A DNA stretch of 64,000 nt from Puccinellia tenuiflora (GCA_012064385.1 QRDG01000532.1:721131-785130), one strand, 5' to 3'; shown: positions 1-11,741, numbered from the stretch's first letter. Program-made: numbers and translations. The notes: generated from the letters alone by a model not told the origin.

Positions 1-599
1 CGTAAACCTTGGTCTAATACATGAAGTTACATTAGGAGGGGATTTATATCGGGGACCTTAGAGTGTAATGCTATGGTGGGACTTTATGTCTTAATAATTC
101 TTCTGCAGTCATTTACTTGGCCACATGATCCATCATAAGGGGTTTAGTTTATTTATTTAACTACACCTAATTATGGCTCTGTCCAAAGAAGATTAAAAAT
201 TGACAAAATGTTTACCTCGTTGTTCTAGAAATATTTATGCCATGAAATCCATGTAGCCCTTGGGAACGTTTTTGACCTATAAGAAACACACCACTCAAGC
301 TTGTCCTCTTGCTGCATAGAGGATTGGGCTTTCTCTCTATGAGTGCTTTGACTTGTCATATTTTATTTTCAGATTTTTACTTTATTGCAAACTCTACACC
401 AAAAACCCAAAAACACTTGCATCATTTAATCATTTTAGTTTGTCTAGTGCATAGATAATAAGAGAAGTGACACTCTTATTTGAGCGGATAAATACTTATA
501 CCTTCTAATCCTCGTGGAATCGATACTAATACTTACACATCGAAGATTTCAACGATCCCCTATACTTGTTGGTATCACTGGCGCCTTGACGCGATATAG
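1..599. other. AT-rich leader-like sequence, unassigned
   Basis: No gene is supported here. The stretch is AT-rich. Its second half (about 350-590), with phrases on a locus-like 'aaaacccaaaaacacttgc' background, resembles the untranslated leader seen before coding domains of Triticeae LTR elements, but no LTR edge, primer-binding site or target duplication is visible. It probably continues from a repeat outside the window. Confidence 0.3.
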
Positions 600-1066
600 T
601 TGGTGTGCTGCCAACGCCGCAACGAGCTACGCCGGATCCAGGGGATCCGTATTGTGGCGGCTAGGTATGTGGCGCTACCACCACCACCCCCTCCGCCTCC
701 TCCACCCCCGCAGGCTGACGACCGTCGTCCCATGATGGTGGAGGAGGCGGAGCAGCTCGTGCACGACTACCTCCCTCTGCCCGCCGATTGTAGCCTGCTG
801 GACGGCTGGCTGGTCAACCTGGACAACGTCCCGATTACGCCGCCCCTCACTGGTCAGGCGAGGCTGGACTACATCCGGGCAATGTGGGACTTGGACGCCG
901 CCGGTGCAGTGATGGAGGAGGAGTGTAGCCACGTGCCTCCTTTCAACGCGGAGGCGCCCTACTGGGACGTCATCGTGCGATCCGAGCACGCCTGCCGCCT
1001 CCACAGCTTCGCCACCACCAGCCGCACTGACAACGAGCCGCCCGAGCCGGCGCCCGTGGAGTCGTC
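600..1066 (+). pseudogene. Hypothetical ORF, 5' part, interrupted by the Gypsy element
   Basis: An open frame runs from about 600 to the edge of the Gypsy element at 1066. The first ATG in this frame is at 732. The predicted protein has a polyproline run and then an acidic-aromatic globular stretch (LDYIRAMWDLDAAG, then APYWDVIVRSEHACRL). I do not recognise the family. The frame continues across the insertion: removing the element and one TCGTC target copy, it resumes at 11747, reads a short acidic and proline-rich tail and stops at TAA 11790-11792. The frame was therefore open when the element landed. Downstream sequence ending near 12387 with GGTGGAGATGCTCTTAG resembles the terminal inverted repeat of grass DNA transposons, so the ORF is more likely transposon-borne than a host gene. 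Confidence 0.5.
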
Positions 1067-2653
1067 TGATTGCTACTGATGATGAGTTAGGTGGTGCCCA
1101 AGCGAAGGCGAAGATGTCGCAAGCATCAGTTTTCCCTCGATAACAAACCGAGATTTATCGAACCAGTAGGACCTTGAAATCAACAAAAAATTGAATGTTG
1201 AAGATCTCTGGCGCTTAATCTTCAACAGACGTGGACCTGCACACACTCAACCAAAATACTTTGCCCCCAACGGCGTAAAGGTTGTCATCTTTCCGGTCTC
1301 GCAGAAAACAAAGCGGTTAATTGTATAGTGAAATACATGAATTATAAAAATGGACCAGAGGAGTAATGATGGTGAAAAATGATGAATAAAGGTTGAAATC
1401 AATGTAAAAAGATGGACCGGGGGCCATGGGTTCACTAGTGGAGTCTCTCGAGTAAATAGAACATTCTTATGATGGGTAAACAAATTACAGCTGGGCAATT
1501 GACAAGATTATAACACAAACTTAATCTAGCTATGACAAAGAGAACATAATAATATTTAAGTTGGCATCACGACAATGAACAAAGACCATTGAGTCACACT
1601 GCATCTTTGTCTAAAAAGTCCACCGTGGGATCACTATCCAGCCTGTCACCCATCGGTATTAAGTTGCAAGCAACAGACATTTGCATTAAGTAAAATGCAT
1701 GAAGTAAGCAATATTAAATATCAAAATAGAATTTAACACCGCTGTTTTACCCTTAGTAGCAACAGCACACCCTCGCCCTTAGACGTTTCTGTCACTCGTG
1801 CCCAGGAACAAAAGGGGGCATGAACCCACTATCTAGCATAAATACTCTCTCTTGGAGATACACACAATCACTTGGCCAAAGTAACTACGCACATCAGAGA
1901 GCATGCAAGAACATAAATCAACATATAAGAATCATGCACAATCTGATCATAACTTTATAATCCATCGGATCCCAGCAAACACATCACATAGCATTACAAT
2001 AATCGATCTTGATCATGTTAGGCAGCTCACAAGATCATAAGACATGAAGCACAAGAGAGAGAGACTACCATCTAGCTACTGCCATGGACCCAAGGTCCAC
2101 AGTGGGACTACTCACAAATCATCCCGGAGGAAGGCATGGCGATGAAGAGCCCTCCGGGATCGATCTCCCCTCCGGCAGAGTGCCGGGATCTGCTTCAGAA
2201 TCACCCCCGAACTAGGGTTTGAGTTGACGGTGCCTTGGGATGACTTTTCTGGAAAATAATGGCCGCCCCCGATGTTTTTAGGTTTAATGTGAATTTATAG
2301 GCGTCGGAGGGGGCCAAGAGGGCACGGGCAGGGGCGGGTCCCACCCATGGGTGGACCCAAGGCCGTGGCAGCAGGCCGCCCCTGGCCTGTGGGTGGCCCC
2401 CATGGCTGCCCTTTGGTGTCCTGGTGCCTTCCGTCGCATAAAAAATCTCCGTAAATTTTCAGCGTAATCCGACGATATTTCCTGTAGTGGACTTTCTGAA
2501 ATACAAAAACAGGAAACTGACACTAGGCATCTTGTCAATAGGTTAGTCCAACAAAATTCATAAAAATGATTAATATGATAATAAACACATGTGAAAACAT
2601 CACAAAACTAGCATGGATCAATCAAAAATTATAGATACGTTTGACACGTATCA
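1067..2653 (-). repeat. 3' LTR of the Gypsy element
   Basis: This is a 1587-bp terminal repeat, the downstream LTR in element orientation. It closely matches 10166-11741 along its whole length with small indels. On the minus strand it reads TGATACGTGTCAAACG at its start. A TATA box (TATAAAT on the minus strand, 2293-2299) lies in the expected promoter position after a GC-rich stretch. Confidence 0.93.
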
Positions 2654-2669
2654 GCATCCCCAAGCTTAA
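2654..2669 (-). other. Gypsy polypurine tract
   Basis: The minus strand reads AAGCTTGGGGATGC immediately before the 3' LTR. This purine-rich stretch is the expected plus-strand priming site and agrees with the minus-strand orientation. Confidence 0.7.
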
Positions 2670-2854
2670 CTCCTACTCGTCCTCGAGTAGGTAAGTGATA
2701 ACAAAATAATTTTTGATGAGACATGCAACCAACACAATCGTGATCAAGATAGTAATGCAAAGCATAGGATGTGAATGAAGTGATACAAAACAATTGTCTA
2801 TAATTGATAGAAAGAAAGCAATGAATAACCCACTAGTAGGAAAAGGGCTATAGC

Positions 2855-3112
2855 CGCCGGGGCATCACTGGCGAACCAGAAAACATTATATGCCAGCGGT
2901 AAATAGCACTGGCGAACATGTATTCCAGTTCGCCAATGGTAAGACAAGTACCACTGGCGAACAAAGATCCCAATGCGCCGGTGGTAAGCGCGGGCTCGGG
3001 CATCCCTAGCGGGGCCACCTACCACTGGCGAATGGTCGGAGCGTTTCGCCAGCGGTAAGTTAAGTACCGCTGGTGAGCAATCGATCTGGTTCGCCAGCGG
3101 TAGGTAGTACCA
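2855..3112. repeat. CACTA left subterminal repeat array
   Basis: Short degenerate copies of ACTGGCGAAC and its complement (GTTCGCCAG), often followed by GCGGTA, recur every 20-50 bases. The right-hand array at 5744-5900 uses the same motif. Such arrays are the transposase-binding regions of CACTA elements. Confidence 0.8.
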
Positions 3113-3950
3113 CCTACTTCATAGCGCGCGCGCGGAACCAGTCGAGCTCTGCTCATCCCCACCCGTCTCGAGCCCTAGCTCCTCTCCGCCGCCGCCGCCG
3201 CCCCGAGCCCCCACTAGCCCTCCTCCTCCCCGGCCGCCGCCGCCACCCTCAACCCCGCCGGAGCCACCACCCTCACCCATGCCGGTGCCACCACCCTCAA
3301 CCCCAACGGTGCCGCCACGCACGGCTCCCTCACCCGCACCGCCGCCGCCCCGAGCCCCCACTATCCCTCCTCCTCCCCAGCCGCCGCCACCACCCTCAAC
3401 CCCGCCGGCGCCACCACCCTCACCCGTGCTGGCGCCACCACCCTCAACCCCACCAGCCCCGCCACACACGGCTCCCTCACCCGCACCGTCGCCTCCCTCA
3501 CTCCACGGACGACCGACGGAACAGGCCCGGAGTAGGCGCGGCGACGGAGCTGGGCAGGGCCGGAGCAGGGCAGGGCGGGAGCAGGGCAGGGCCGTAGCAG
3601 GAACATGGGGCGGCAGATTCGACCAAGTAGGACCTAGGTGAGCTTCAGTGGATGAAATCCATGAAATATGTGTGTTTTTTATGTGTTTGCTGTCAGATCC
3701 ATGAAAATTCTTGGCAATTTATGTTGATCCATGATGCTACTCAATTTTTTTAATGTGTTTGCTATCAAATCCATAAAATTTGTAGGCTATATATGCTGAT
3801 CTATGATGCTGCACGATTGTTTTGATGTGTTTGCTATCAAATTCATGAAATTTTTGGCAATATATGGTGCTGCTCGAATTTTTTGATGTGTTTGGTGGAT
3901 GAAATCGCATGTCTCTTCTTTATTAGCCTTGTATAAGTTATGCATTGTAG

Positions 3951-4130
3951 ATGGGCAAGAGCATCGATAAAAGGAAAAAGATGATTAGGGGAGCTGCTAT
4001 TTTTGTTGTTTGGGTTGCGATTGTTGTAGCTGTTCGGGTCTTAAAAAGGAAGAGAAGAGCACGTATACCATATGGGCCAATGCATGAAAAAGACCGGATG
4101 AGAATTGAGTATCTCAATTGTAAAATTTGA
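3951..4130 (+). pseudogene. Fragment resembling the N-terminus of a plant HARBI1/ALP1-like nuclease
   Basis: This is a 59-codon open frame starting right after a splice-acceptor-like TTGTAG. The product has a basic start, a hydrophobic segment (GAAIFVVWVAIVVAVRV), a KRKRRAR stretch and then PYGPMHEKDRMRIEYLN. That last pattern resembles the N-terminal region upstream of the DDE domain in grass PIF/Harbinger-derived nuclease-like proteins. After the TGA, a recognisable continuation (DVTCINMLRF) is visible in the same frame before the tandem repeats begin, so the piece is truncated. The assignment rests on remembered family pattern and is moderate. Confidence 0.4.
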
Positions 4131-4204
4131 CAATCAGATGTGACGTGTATAAACATGTTACGGTTTAAAATTTGACAATCATATGTGATTAAGTATGAGG
4201 CACA

Positions 4205-4815
4205 AATCCATGTCTTTTTCTTTGAATGCCGATGATTAAAATGAAGTGACACCGCGTGATCCGTGGTGGAGCTAGTGAGCCTTGTGATATGCATGAATAC
4301 ACATCTTGTGCATCCTACTTGGCTCACTAGCACCATCACGGGAACATGTGTCCGACCTAACTATGAGGCACACATCCAAATCATTTTTGTTTGCTTTAAT
4401 TAGTCTTTTTCTTCGAATGCCGATGATTAAAATAAAGTGACACCGCGTGATCCGTGGTGGAGGTAGTGAGCCTTGTGATATGCATGAATACACATCTTGT
4501 GCATCCTACTTGGCTCACTAGCACCATTACGGGAATATGTGTCCGACCTAACTATGAGGCACACATCCAAATCATTTCTGTTTGCTTTAGTCTTTTTCTT
4601 CGAATGCCGATGATTAAAATGAAGTGACACCATGTGATCCCGGGGATGGCGCTAGTGAGCCTTGTGATATGCACGAATACACATCGTGCATCCTACTTGG
4701 CTCACTCGCACCATCCCTGGAACTTTTGTGTGTCCAATCTAAGTATGAGGCACACATCCAAATCATTTCTGTTTGCTTTAGTCTTTCTCCGAGAATGCCG
4801 ATGATTATTGTGGCC
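4205..4815 (+). repeat. Three tandem ~184-bp repeats, each with an inverted repeat
   Basis: Three successive copies share the landmarks CGAATGCCGATGATTA, GTGACACC, GTGAGCCTTGTGATATGC and GAGGCACACATCCAAATCA. Within each, GCTAGTGAGCC and GGCTCACTAGC form an inverted repeat about 40 bases apart that is extended by weaker pairing on both sides. The third copy is the most divergent. Confidence 0.85.
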
Positions 4816-4925
4816 GTATAGTTGAGTTAATTACTTATAGTATCGCCTATAGTTGAACTCTTCATGTCACAAATAGTTTATAATGTGTTATGCATTGTTT
4901 ATGTGACGATCGATATTTGCAGGAA

Positions 4926-5508
4926 ATGAATACGCCATGTGCTAGTTGTGGCTATGCTAGATGCAAAAACAAGAAGTTTGTTATAGTGCTCCCAGCGGAC
5001 TTTGAAGCTTTGACGGTATATTATTTGAATTTCAATTGTGTGCTTGTTACTATATGGGACTACTTAATCTTTGTTGCTAACTGCTAAGTACTCTCACTAC
5101 ATGATTATCTCGTTGAGTTAAATAATGTACACATGCTTCATGATTTGTTTTTTATCTTTTGGCCAGACCATCCCGTGCAGTGCAAGGAGGGACTTCATGA
5201 AGCATGTCAGGAAAGACATTCGTCAGGAAGGGACATTTGGGGTCACTCTCGTCCAGATGACCAAGGCCAAAGACTTCATAGTTCGTGTCACCAACGAGGC
5301 AGGACGAACCTATTTCGGTTGCCCTTGTTGGAGAGTCCTTGTACGGGCTTATGGGATGGAGGCCGGTAGGAGGTGCTTATTCTATCTTGACCACGGCGAT
5401 ACCGACGTTAACGTATTTTACAGGACCGCTGACAGTGACTCTGAGTTCTGTCAAGATGACGGTCAAGACCCGAGAGATGATGACGGCATCATTGTGTTTG
5501 ATGGTTGA
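4926..5508 (+). pseudogene. Captured two-exon gene fragment, possibly B3-domain-like
   Basis: Exon 1 (4926-5015) begins MNTPCASCGYARCKNKKF and ends before a GTATAT donor. The intron ends at a CCAG acceptor and exon 2 runs 5167-5508. Spliced, the frame reads straight through (FEALT then TIPCSARRDF) and yields about 143 residues. The central part (LPADFEALTIPCSARRDFMK; RTYFGCPCWRVLVRAYG) has the spacing of a plant B3 DNA-binding fold, but the match is weak. The C-terminus is acidic. A non-coding acceptor (GCAG at 4919-4922) precedes exon 1, so an upstream exon probably existed. Intact splice sites inside a non-autonomous CACTA suggest recent capture. Confidence 0.45.
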
Positions 5509-5743
5509 AGAGATAACGACAGTCTCATTATTTCGAATTCTAATATTTGGACACTCGTTGCTATTTCAGATTGTAATAATATGATGAATTATGATTTTGA
5601 TCAACTTTGTCTACTTATACTGTTTTAGAAATTTTGTATTTGTACTGGTTTTATCAAATATTTCTGCTATACTGTTGTTGTAGCTCTACATATACTGCTG
5701 TGATATGAATGTACAGAAAGAAATACAGAGAAATTCAGAAAAT

Positions 5744-5900
5744 ACACCGCTGGTGAACAAAGAAGATGTTCGCCAGTGGTACGTGGGCTACCGCTGGCGA
5801 ACATGATGTTCGCCACTGGTAAGCTGTTACCACTGGCGATAGTAGCGTTGGCGAACCGTATGTTCACCAGCGATAGCCAAAACTGGTTCGCCAGTGATAG
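5744..5900. repeat. CACTA right subterminal repeat array
   Basis: At least six copies of the GTTCGCCAG/CTGGCGAAC motif occur here, matching the left array and ending just inside the right TAGTG terminus. Confidence 0.8.
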
Positions 5901-5917
5901 GCTTTTTCCTACTAGTG

Positions 5918-8244
5918 ATCAAGTTGAATCATTCAACCAAAACCTTTTATAAATAGTACGTTAAAGACATGAAAGCAATGTGATCCACATATTTGATTAA
6001 TTCACATAGGTAACAATTCCATGACAAAAGTGTTTGAGAATCAAAACAAAGAAGATGTAAGTTTTAGCAAAAAGCCTCAACTTCCAACGGTAAAGTCAAT
6101 ATAAAGATTCATGTTTAATCTGACAATGCAATATGATCAATGATACCCAGAGTCAATGCTAGATGTTTGCTTTGGTGGAGATAGTAGGAAGAGGAAAACT
6201 GACTCAACATTAAAAGTAAAAGAAAGGCCCTTCGCAGAGGGAAGCATGGATTAGTCATGTGCTAGAGCTTTTTTTATTTTTATGAAACAGAAGTAAAACA
6301 ATTTTTAGACATGCATGCTTTCGTCAATGACTTCACAACAGAGAAGCTATCTAGTCCCCATAACAAGCAAGGCTTTTAGACTTGTGAGAGCAGCTGGTTT
6401 TTAGAGAAGTGAGTACGCTCCTCTTTCTCCTTGGTTTCACCACTGTCCAATGTTTAGAGCAGATTTCTCAGATTTTCATTACGTGGAGGAGAATGATGAG
6501 TTATATTTATATTTTTGCTTAAGCTGCTCTCGGGTTGATTCAAGTGAAGACGTAATCCATTGACACTGGGTGAAATGGGGGAAATGACCTTGCTCGTCAC
6601 GAGTTATATCTAACTCTCTACTGCTCCCTCATGAGCTTAAAAACAGAGGCACAAAAAGGAATATTTTGAATTTTTAAAGACAGCACGTGACAAATTTACT
6701 TGGAATGACAAGAAATACCATGCATAGGTAGATATGGTGGACTCAGCTGGCAAGATAGTTTGGCTTTGGGATTTAGATGCACAAGTGAATCATACACTCA
6801 GTACGAATTTTTAGGCTTAGCAAAGAAGGAATTTGAAGCAAACATCTAATATTAACCGGTAACAGAGTAACATAAGACATTAGTCAATCATAATCATAAA
6901 AGCTCTACACCGTCTCCCTTATTGACCAAACAATTCTTTTGATGGAAAGATTAGCTTAATAAATTAACAACTACGAAACACCGCACAGTTTCAAGCTTTT
7001 AACAGTATTTCTTTACTAATCAATTCCATTAAAAATAACCAGCAAGTTTAAGCATTCATCTTAATATCTCAAAACAAATGAGAAGTATCAAGTATCCACA
7101 CAATGCTACAATACTATGCAGGCTTTCGTTTCATTCCACTATCACATGAATAGCATTTTGTCACTTTGACAATTCAATCAATTTATCAATAACAACTCTC
7201 CAACAAATATAAGTGAAGAACCAGAGAGTTTAACAACAACTACTAGCAGCTCTAAATAAGATAAAAGCTAAAAACGAGGGCTTACTAGCAAACAAACAGT
7301 AGCTAAGAATACTCAACAAAATATAAGCGAAGTACAGAAGTATTCAAACGAAAAAGCGGAGCGTGTCTCTCTCTCACATAAACAAAGCAAGGATCCAATA
7401 AGCATATGACCATCAAACAAACAAACAAAACTAAAAGTAAATAGAGGCTTCAAGTATAGCACATAATATGTAAAGTGATAAAAACTTAGTTCAACGAAGA
7501 CGACCTCATGATAGTCGATGAAGAAGAGGGGAAGCCCAAGGCATCCCCAAGCGTTGACGCTTGATAGTTCTTGATATTCAGAGGGGGTGCTATGGGGGCA
7601 TCCCCAAGCTTGAGCTCTGATCCATCTTCAATTTCTTCATTATCCTCTCCTTTGAAACTTAAAAAATCCCTTCACACAAAACTTCTCATAAACTGATTAG
7701 AGGGTTAGTGCTCATAAATTAAAATGCACATGTGTTCAACTCAAGACAAATTGCAAAACAACTTTATTAGGCATTAGCTACTGTTTACTAAGCCTCAATG
7801 TGGCACTCCACCTCTAGAGTATCACATTTGACGATAGTAAAGAGACGAATACAAAATAAAAACAGAATCTGTCAAAATCTGAACAGTTTGTAAAGATCTA
7901 ATTTTTCGAGGCACTTCTGTAGCTCAAATCAGAAAACTCAAAACTAAAGAAAGATATATAAAAGTATCAGTCTTGTTGTATAAAAATTTCAGAAAAGGAT
8001 AAAATTCGGATATTTTTTGGATTTTCGTACAGTGAAGGACAGAAATCTGTTTCTGGACAGCAAAACAACACCTCGCACTTTTAATGCATTAGAGCCTAAA
8101 CTTGACACAAAAAACCAAAATAAAAGGATACAATGAAGTTTCTACAGAGGCAACAACTTCAAGACTCAAGAAATGTAAAAAAAGCAAACTGAAAGTAAAA
8201 GATGGATTGCCTCCCAACAAGCGCTTTTCTTTAACGACTTTTAG
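5918..8244. other. Non-coding internal region of the Gypsy element
   Basis: This AT-rich sequence lies between the CACTA insertion and the protease remnant. No ORF with recognisable content is seen on either strand. Its content is consistent with the long untranslated 3' internal region of non-autonomous Athila-type elements. Confidence 0.6.
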
Positions 8245-8979
8245 CTAGGCGCAATGCCAAATATCAAGTTTTTCGGAGGCCTTTGCAACATCAAGAGCAT
8301 AGCTTGACCATATGATTGATTCAAAATGAAGTTTTTTTCTATTTCTAGGGAAGTTCTCCATCCCTCTTCTGAGGGGGAACTGAAATCTTATATTTCCCTC
8401 TTTCATATCAATAATGGCACCAACGGTTCTCAAAAACGGTCTCCCCAAAATAATAGGACAAGAAGAATTACACTCAATGTCCATAATAATAAAATCAACG
8501 GGAACATAGTTATCATTAACAACAATAAGGGCATCATCAACTCTACCCAAATGTTTCTTTTTAGAAGAATCAGCAAGATGAACATTTAAATAGCACTCTT
8601 CCAAAGGATTTAAATTGAGCATATCATAGAAACTTTTAGGCATAACAGAAACACTAGCACCAAGATCAGACAAAGCATTACAATCAAAGTCATTTATTTT
8701 CATCTTAATAGTGGGTTCCCATCCATCTTCTAATTTTCTAGGAATAGAAGTTTCTAGTTTAAGCTTTTCTTTCCTAGCCTTGATAAGAGCATCGGTAATA
8801 TATTTGGTGAAGGCAATATTTAATTTACTAGCATCCGGTGACTTAGCAAGTTTTTGTAGTAACTTTATGACTTCAGTAAGATTGCAATTATGAAAATCAA
8901 TTTTATCATCTTTAAATAGGCTAGGAGGCTCCTCATTAGTAGTTTGGATAGTATAAACTTTAACAGTTTTCTTATTCAT
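8245..8979 (-). pseudogene. Gypsy retropepsin-like aspartic protease domain
   Basis: This is a 244-residue open frame. After a charged linker it contains the retroviral-type aspartic protease signature LSDLGASVSVMP near residue 107, followed by the supporting strand motif CPIILGRPFLRTVGAIID. DLGAS in place of DSGAS is normal for plant Athila-type proteases. The protease would cut the element polyprotein. It is separated from gag by a frame change and stops, and no reverse transcriptase follows, so it is an isolated remnant. About 2.3 kb of AT-rich sequence without ORFs lies between it and the nested CACTA element. Confidence 0.8.
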
Positions 8980-9149
8980 TTCAGCAATTCTAGCTTATTT
9001 TTTCTCTCTAGCCCACCTAGCTTTCAAGCGAGCTATCATCCTTTCATTCTCATTAATTTGAATAGAAATAGCATTTAAAGATCCAGTAGGCTTGTCTTGA
9101 AGAGGAGTGGTTCTAATTTTTAAAATTTCAACATCATGAGCAAGATCTT

Positions 9150-9973
9150 CTATTTTAGAGACAAGTCTGTCCTTTTCTTGGGAATTAATGTAGCAAGTGG
9201 GACATTATTAGGATCAATGTGGGACTGATTGGTAGCAAGCATAGACATAATCATATCAACCTTATCACTCAAAGAGGAAATTTCCTCGACAGAATTTACC
9301 TTCTTACCACTTGGAGCCCTTTCGGTATGCCACTGTGAATAATTTGTCATCATCTCATCCAAAAGCTTAGTTGCTGCACCTAATGTTGTGGACATGAAGG
9401 TGCCTCCCGTGTCCGAGTCCAAGAGGTTCCTTGAAGAAAATTCAAACCTGCATAAAAAGTTTGGATAACCATCCACATAGTTAATCCATGCGTGGGACAA
9501 TTTTTAACCATAAATTTCATTCTCTCCCAAGCTTGAGAAACATGTTCATTATCAAATTGTCTAAAGTTCATAATTTTACTCCTTTATTGTATGATTTTAG
9601 CAGGTGGATAATATTTTCTAATAAAAGCATCTTTGCATTTAATCCAAGAATCAATGTTATTTCTAGGCAAAGATAATAACCATTCTTTTGCTCTCCCTCT
9701 CAAAGAGAAAGGGAAAAGCTTCAGTTTTATGATGTCACTTTCTACCTCTTTATACTTTTGCATATCACATAACTCAACAAAGTTATTTAAATGAGATGCG
9801 GCATCATCAGTACTAGCACCAGAAAATTGCTTTTTCATAACAAGACTTAACAAGGTAGGCTTAATTTCATAAGATTCCGCTTTAGTAGCGGGTGGAGCAA
9901 TTGGAGAGCATATGAAATCATTGTTACTAGTGCTAGTAAAGTCACACAACTTGGTGTTTTCAGTGGAAGACAT
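9150..9973 (-). pseudogene. Gypsy gag polyprotein remnant
   Basis: The likely start is the ATG at 9973 (protein begins MSSTENTKLCDF). The retrotransposon gag domain follows, with the typical pattern MKKQFSGASTDDAASHLNNF and FPFSLRGRAKEWLLSLP. Gag would package element RNA into cytoplasmic particles. The frame is broken: an in-frame stop at about 9584 after PPAKIIQ, then the same frame resumes (MNFRQFDNEHVSQAWERM), then a frameshift near 9430 moves it to the frame carrying FMSTTLGAATKLLDEMM. Another stop follows at 9150 before the protease frame. It is non-functional as read. The upstream 10147-9974 part of the open frame is leader and not needed for gag. Confidence 0.8.
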
Positions 9974-10140
9974 AATGATAAAATAAAATAACAAGACAGG
10001 AATAAAGATTACACTAATTTTTTTGGGTTTTAAAATTTTGCAACAGGAAAAATAAGCTAACGAGAAATAAAACAAGCAAGACAAAAACAAAGTAAAGTGA
10101 TTGAGAGTGCGAGACTCCACTTGCTGTAGCTCCAAGATCC

Positions 10141-10155
10141 CAGGCAACGGCGCCA
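10141..10155 (-). other. Gypsy primer-binding site
   Basis: The minus strand reads TGGCGCCGTTGCCTG ten bases inside the 5' LTR edge. This is the usual form of the tRNA primer-binding site in Triticeae Gypsy elements and fixes the element's orientation. Confidence 0.8.
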
Positions 10156-10165
10156 GAAAAGAGCT

Positions 10166-11741
10166 TGATTGCTACTGATGATGAGTTGGGTGGTGCCCTA
10201 AGCGAAGGCGGAGATGTAGCAATCAGCAGTTTTCCCTCGATAACGAACCGAGGTTTATCGAACCAGTAGGACCTTGAAATCAACAACAAAGTGAATGTTA
10301 AAGATCTCTGGTGCTTAATCTTCAACAGACGTGAACCTACACACACTCAACCAAAATACTTTGCCCCCAACGGCGGAAAGGTTGTCAATCTTTCCGGTCT
10401 CGCAGAAACAAAGCGGTTAATTGTATAGTGAAATACATGAATTATAAAAATGGACCAGATGAGTAATGATGGTGAAAAGTGATGAATAAAGGTTGCAATC
10501 AATGTAAAAAGATGGACCGGGGGCCATGGGTTCACTAGTGGAGTCTCTCGAGTAAATAGAACATTCATACGATGGATAAACAAATTACAGCTGGGCAATT
10601 GACAAGATTATAACACAAACTTAATCTAGCTATGACAAAGAGAACATGATAATATTTAAGTAGGCATCACGACAATGAACAAAGATCGTTGAGTCCAACT
10701 GCATCTTTATCTAAAAAGTCCACCGTGGGATCGCTATCCAGCCTGTCACCCATCGGTATTAAGTTGCAAGTAACAGACATTTGCATTAAGTAAAACACAT
10801 GAAGTAAGCAATATTAAATATCAAAATAGACTTTGACACAGCTGTTTTACCCTTAGTAGCAACAGCACACCCTCGCCCTTAAACGTTTCTGTCACTCGTG
10901 CCCAGGAACAAAAGGGGGTATGAACCTACTACCTAGCATAAATACTCTCTCTTGGAGATACACAATCACTTGGCCAAAGTAACTACGCACATCGGATAGC
11001 ATGCAAGAACATAAATCAACATATAAGAATCATGCATAATCTGATCATAACTTTATAATCCATCGGATCCCAGCAAACACATCACATAGCTTTACAATAA
11101 TCGATCTTGATCATGTTAGGCAACTCACAAGATCATAAGACATGAAGCACAAGAGAGAGACTACCATCTAGCTACTGCCATGGACCCAAGGTCCAAGGTG
11201 GGACTACTCACAAATCATCCCGGAGGAAGGCATGGCGATGAAGAGCCCTCCGGGATCGATCTCCCCTCCGGCAGAGTGCCGGGATCTACTTCAGAATCAC
11301 CCCCGAACTAGGGTTTGAGTTGACGGCGCCTCGGGATGACTTTTCTGGAAAATAATGGCCGCCCCCGACGTTTTTAGGTTTAATGTGAATTTATAGGCGT
11401 CGGAGGGGGCCGAGTGGGTGCCCCACGGGCAGGGGTGGGTCCCACCCACGGGTCGCGGCAGCAGGCCGCCCTTGGCCTGTGGGTGGCCCCCAGGGCTGCC
11501 CTTTGGTGTCCTGGTGCCTTTCGTCGCATAAAAATCTCCGTAAATTTTCAGCGCAATCCGACGATATTTTCTGTGGTGGACTTTCTGAAATACAAAAACA
11601 GGAAACTGGCACTAGACATCTTGTCAATAGGTTAGTCTAACAAAATGCATAAAAATGATTAATATGATAATAAAAATATGTGAAAACATCACAAACTAGC
11701 ATGGATCAATCAAAAATTATAGATACGTTTGACACGTATCA
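10166..11741 (-). repeat. 5' LTR of the Gypsy element
   Basis: This is a 1576-bp terminal repeat that would carry the element's promoter. The minus-strand TATA box (TATAAAT, 11389-11395) is preceded by a GC-rich segment, as in the other copy. The target duplication TCGTC follows directly at 11742-11746. Confidence 0.93.

Larger units (their letters stand above)
2831..5917. mobile_element. Non-autonomous CACTA (En/Spm) transposon with captured gene pieces
   Basis: The left end reads CACTAGTAGGAAAAGGGC and the right end is its inverse (TTTTTCCTACTAGTG). The flanking triplets are ACC and ATC, an imperfect 3-bp target duplication. Subterminal arrays of the motif ACTGGCGAAC in both orientations occupy about 2860-3110 and 5744-5900, as expected for transposase binding in this superfamily. 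There is no CACTA transposase. Inside are a GC-rich exon-like block (about 3120-3637, with a splice-donor-like GTGAGC at its end), tandem repeats, and two fragments that look like host or transposon genes. The element sits in the non-coding internal part of the Gypsy element. Confidence 0.9.
1067..11741 (-). mobile_element. Complete Gypsy (Athila-lineage) LTR retrotransposon, gag-protease only
   Basis: Two long direct repeats (1067-2653 and 10166-11741) begin TGATTGCT and end ACACGTATCA on the plus strand. They are flanked by a perfect 5-bp target duplication TCGTC (1062-1066 and 11742-11746). The element reads on the minus strand: the 5' LTR is the right copy, a primer-binding site follows at 10141-10155, then gag and protease remnants to 8245, long non-coding sequence, and a polypurine tract beside the left LTR. 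No reverse transcriptase, RNase H or integrase is present, so it needed enzymes from another element. LTR ends and gag resemble the Triticeae Sabrina/Derami/WHAM group; the exact family is not certain. A CACTA transposon is nested at 2831-5917. Confidence 0.92.

Noticed and set aside
3073..3641. Overlapping proline- or glycine-rich ORFs on both strands in the CACTA GC-rich block
   Set aside because: Open in several frames because of CCACC/GGTGG-type simple composition; no frame has domain content. The block is better read as a non-coding exon-like region.
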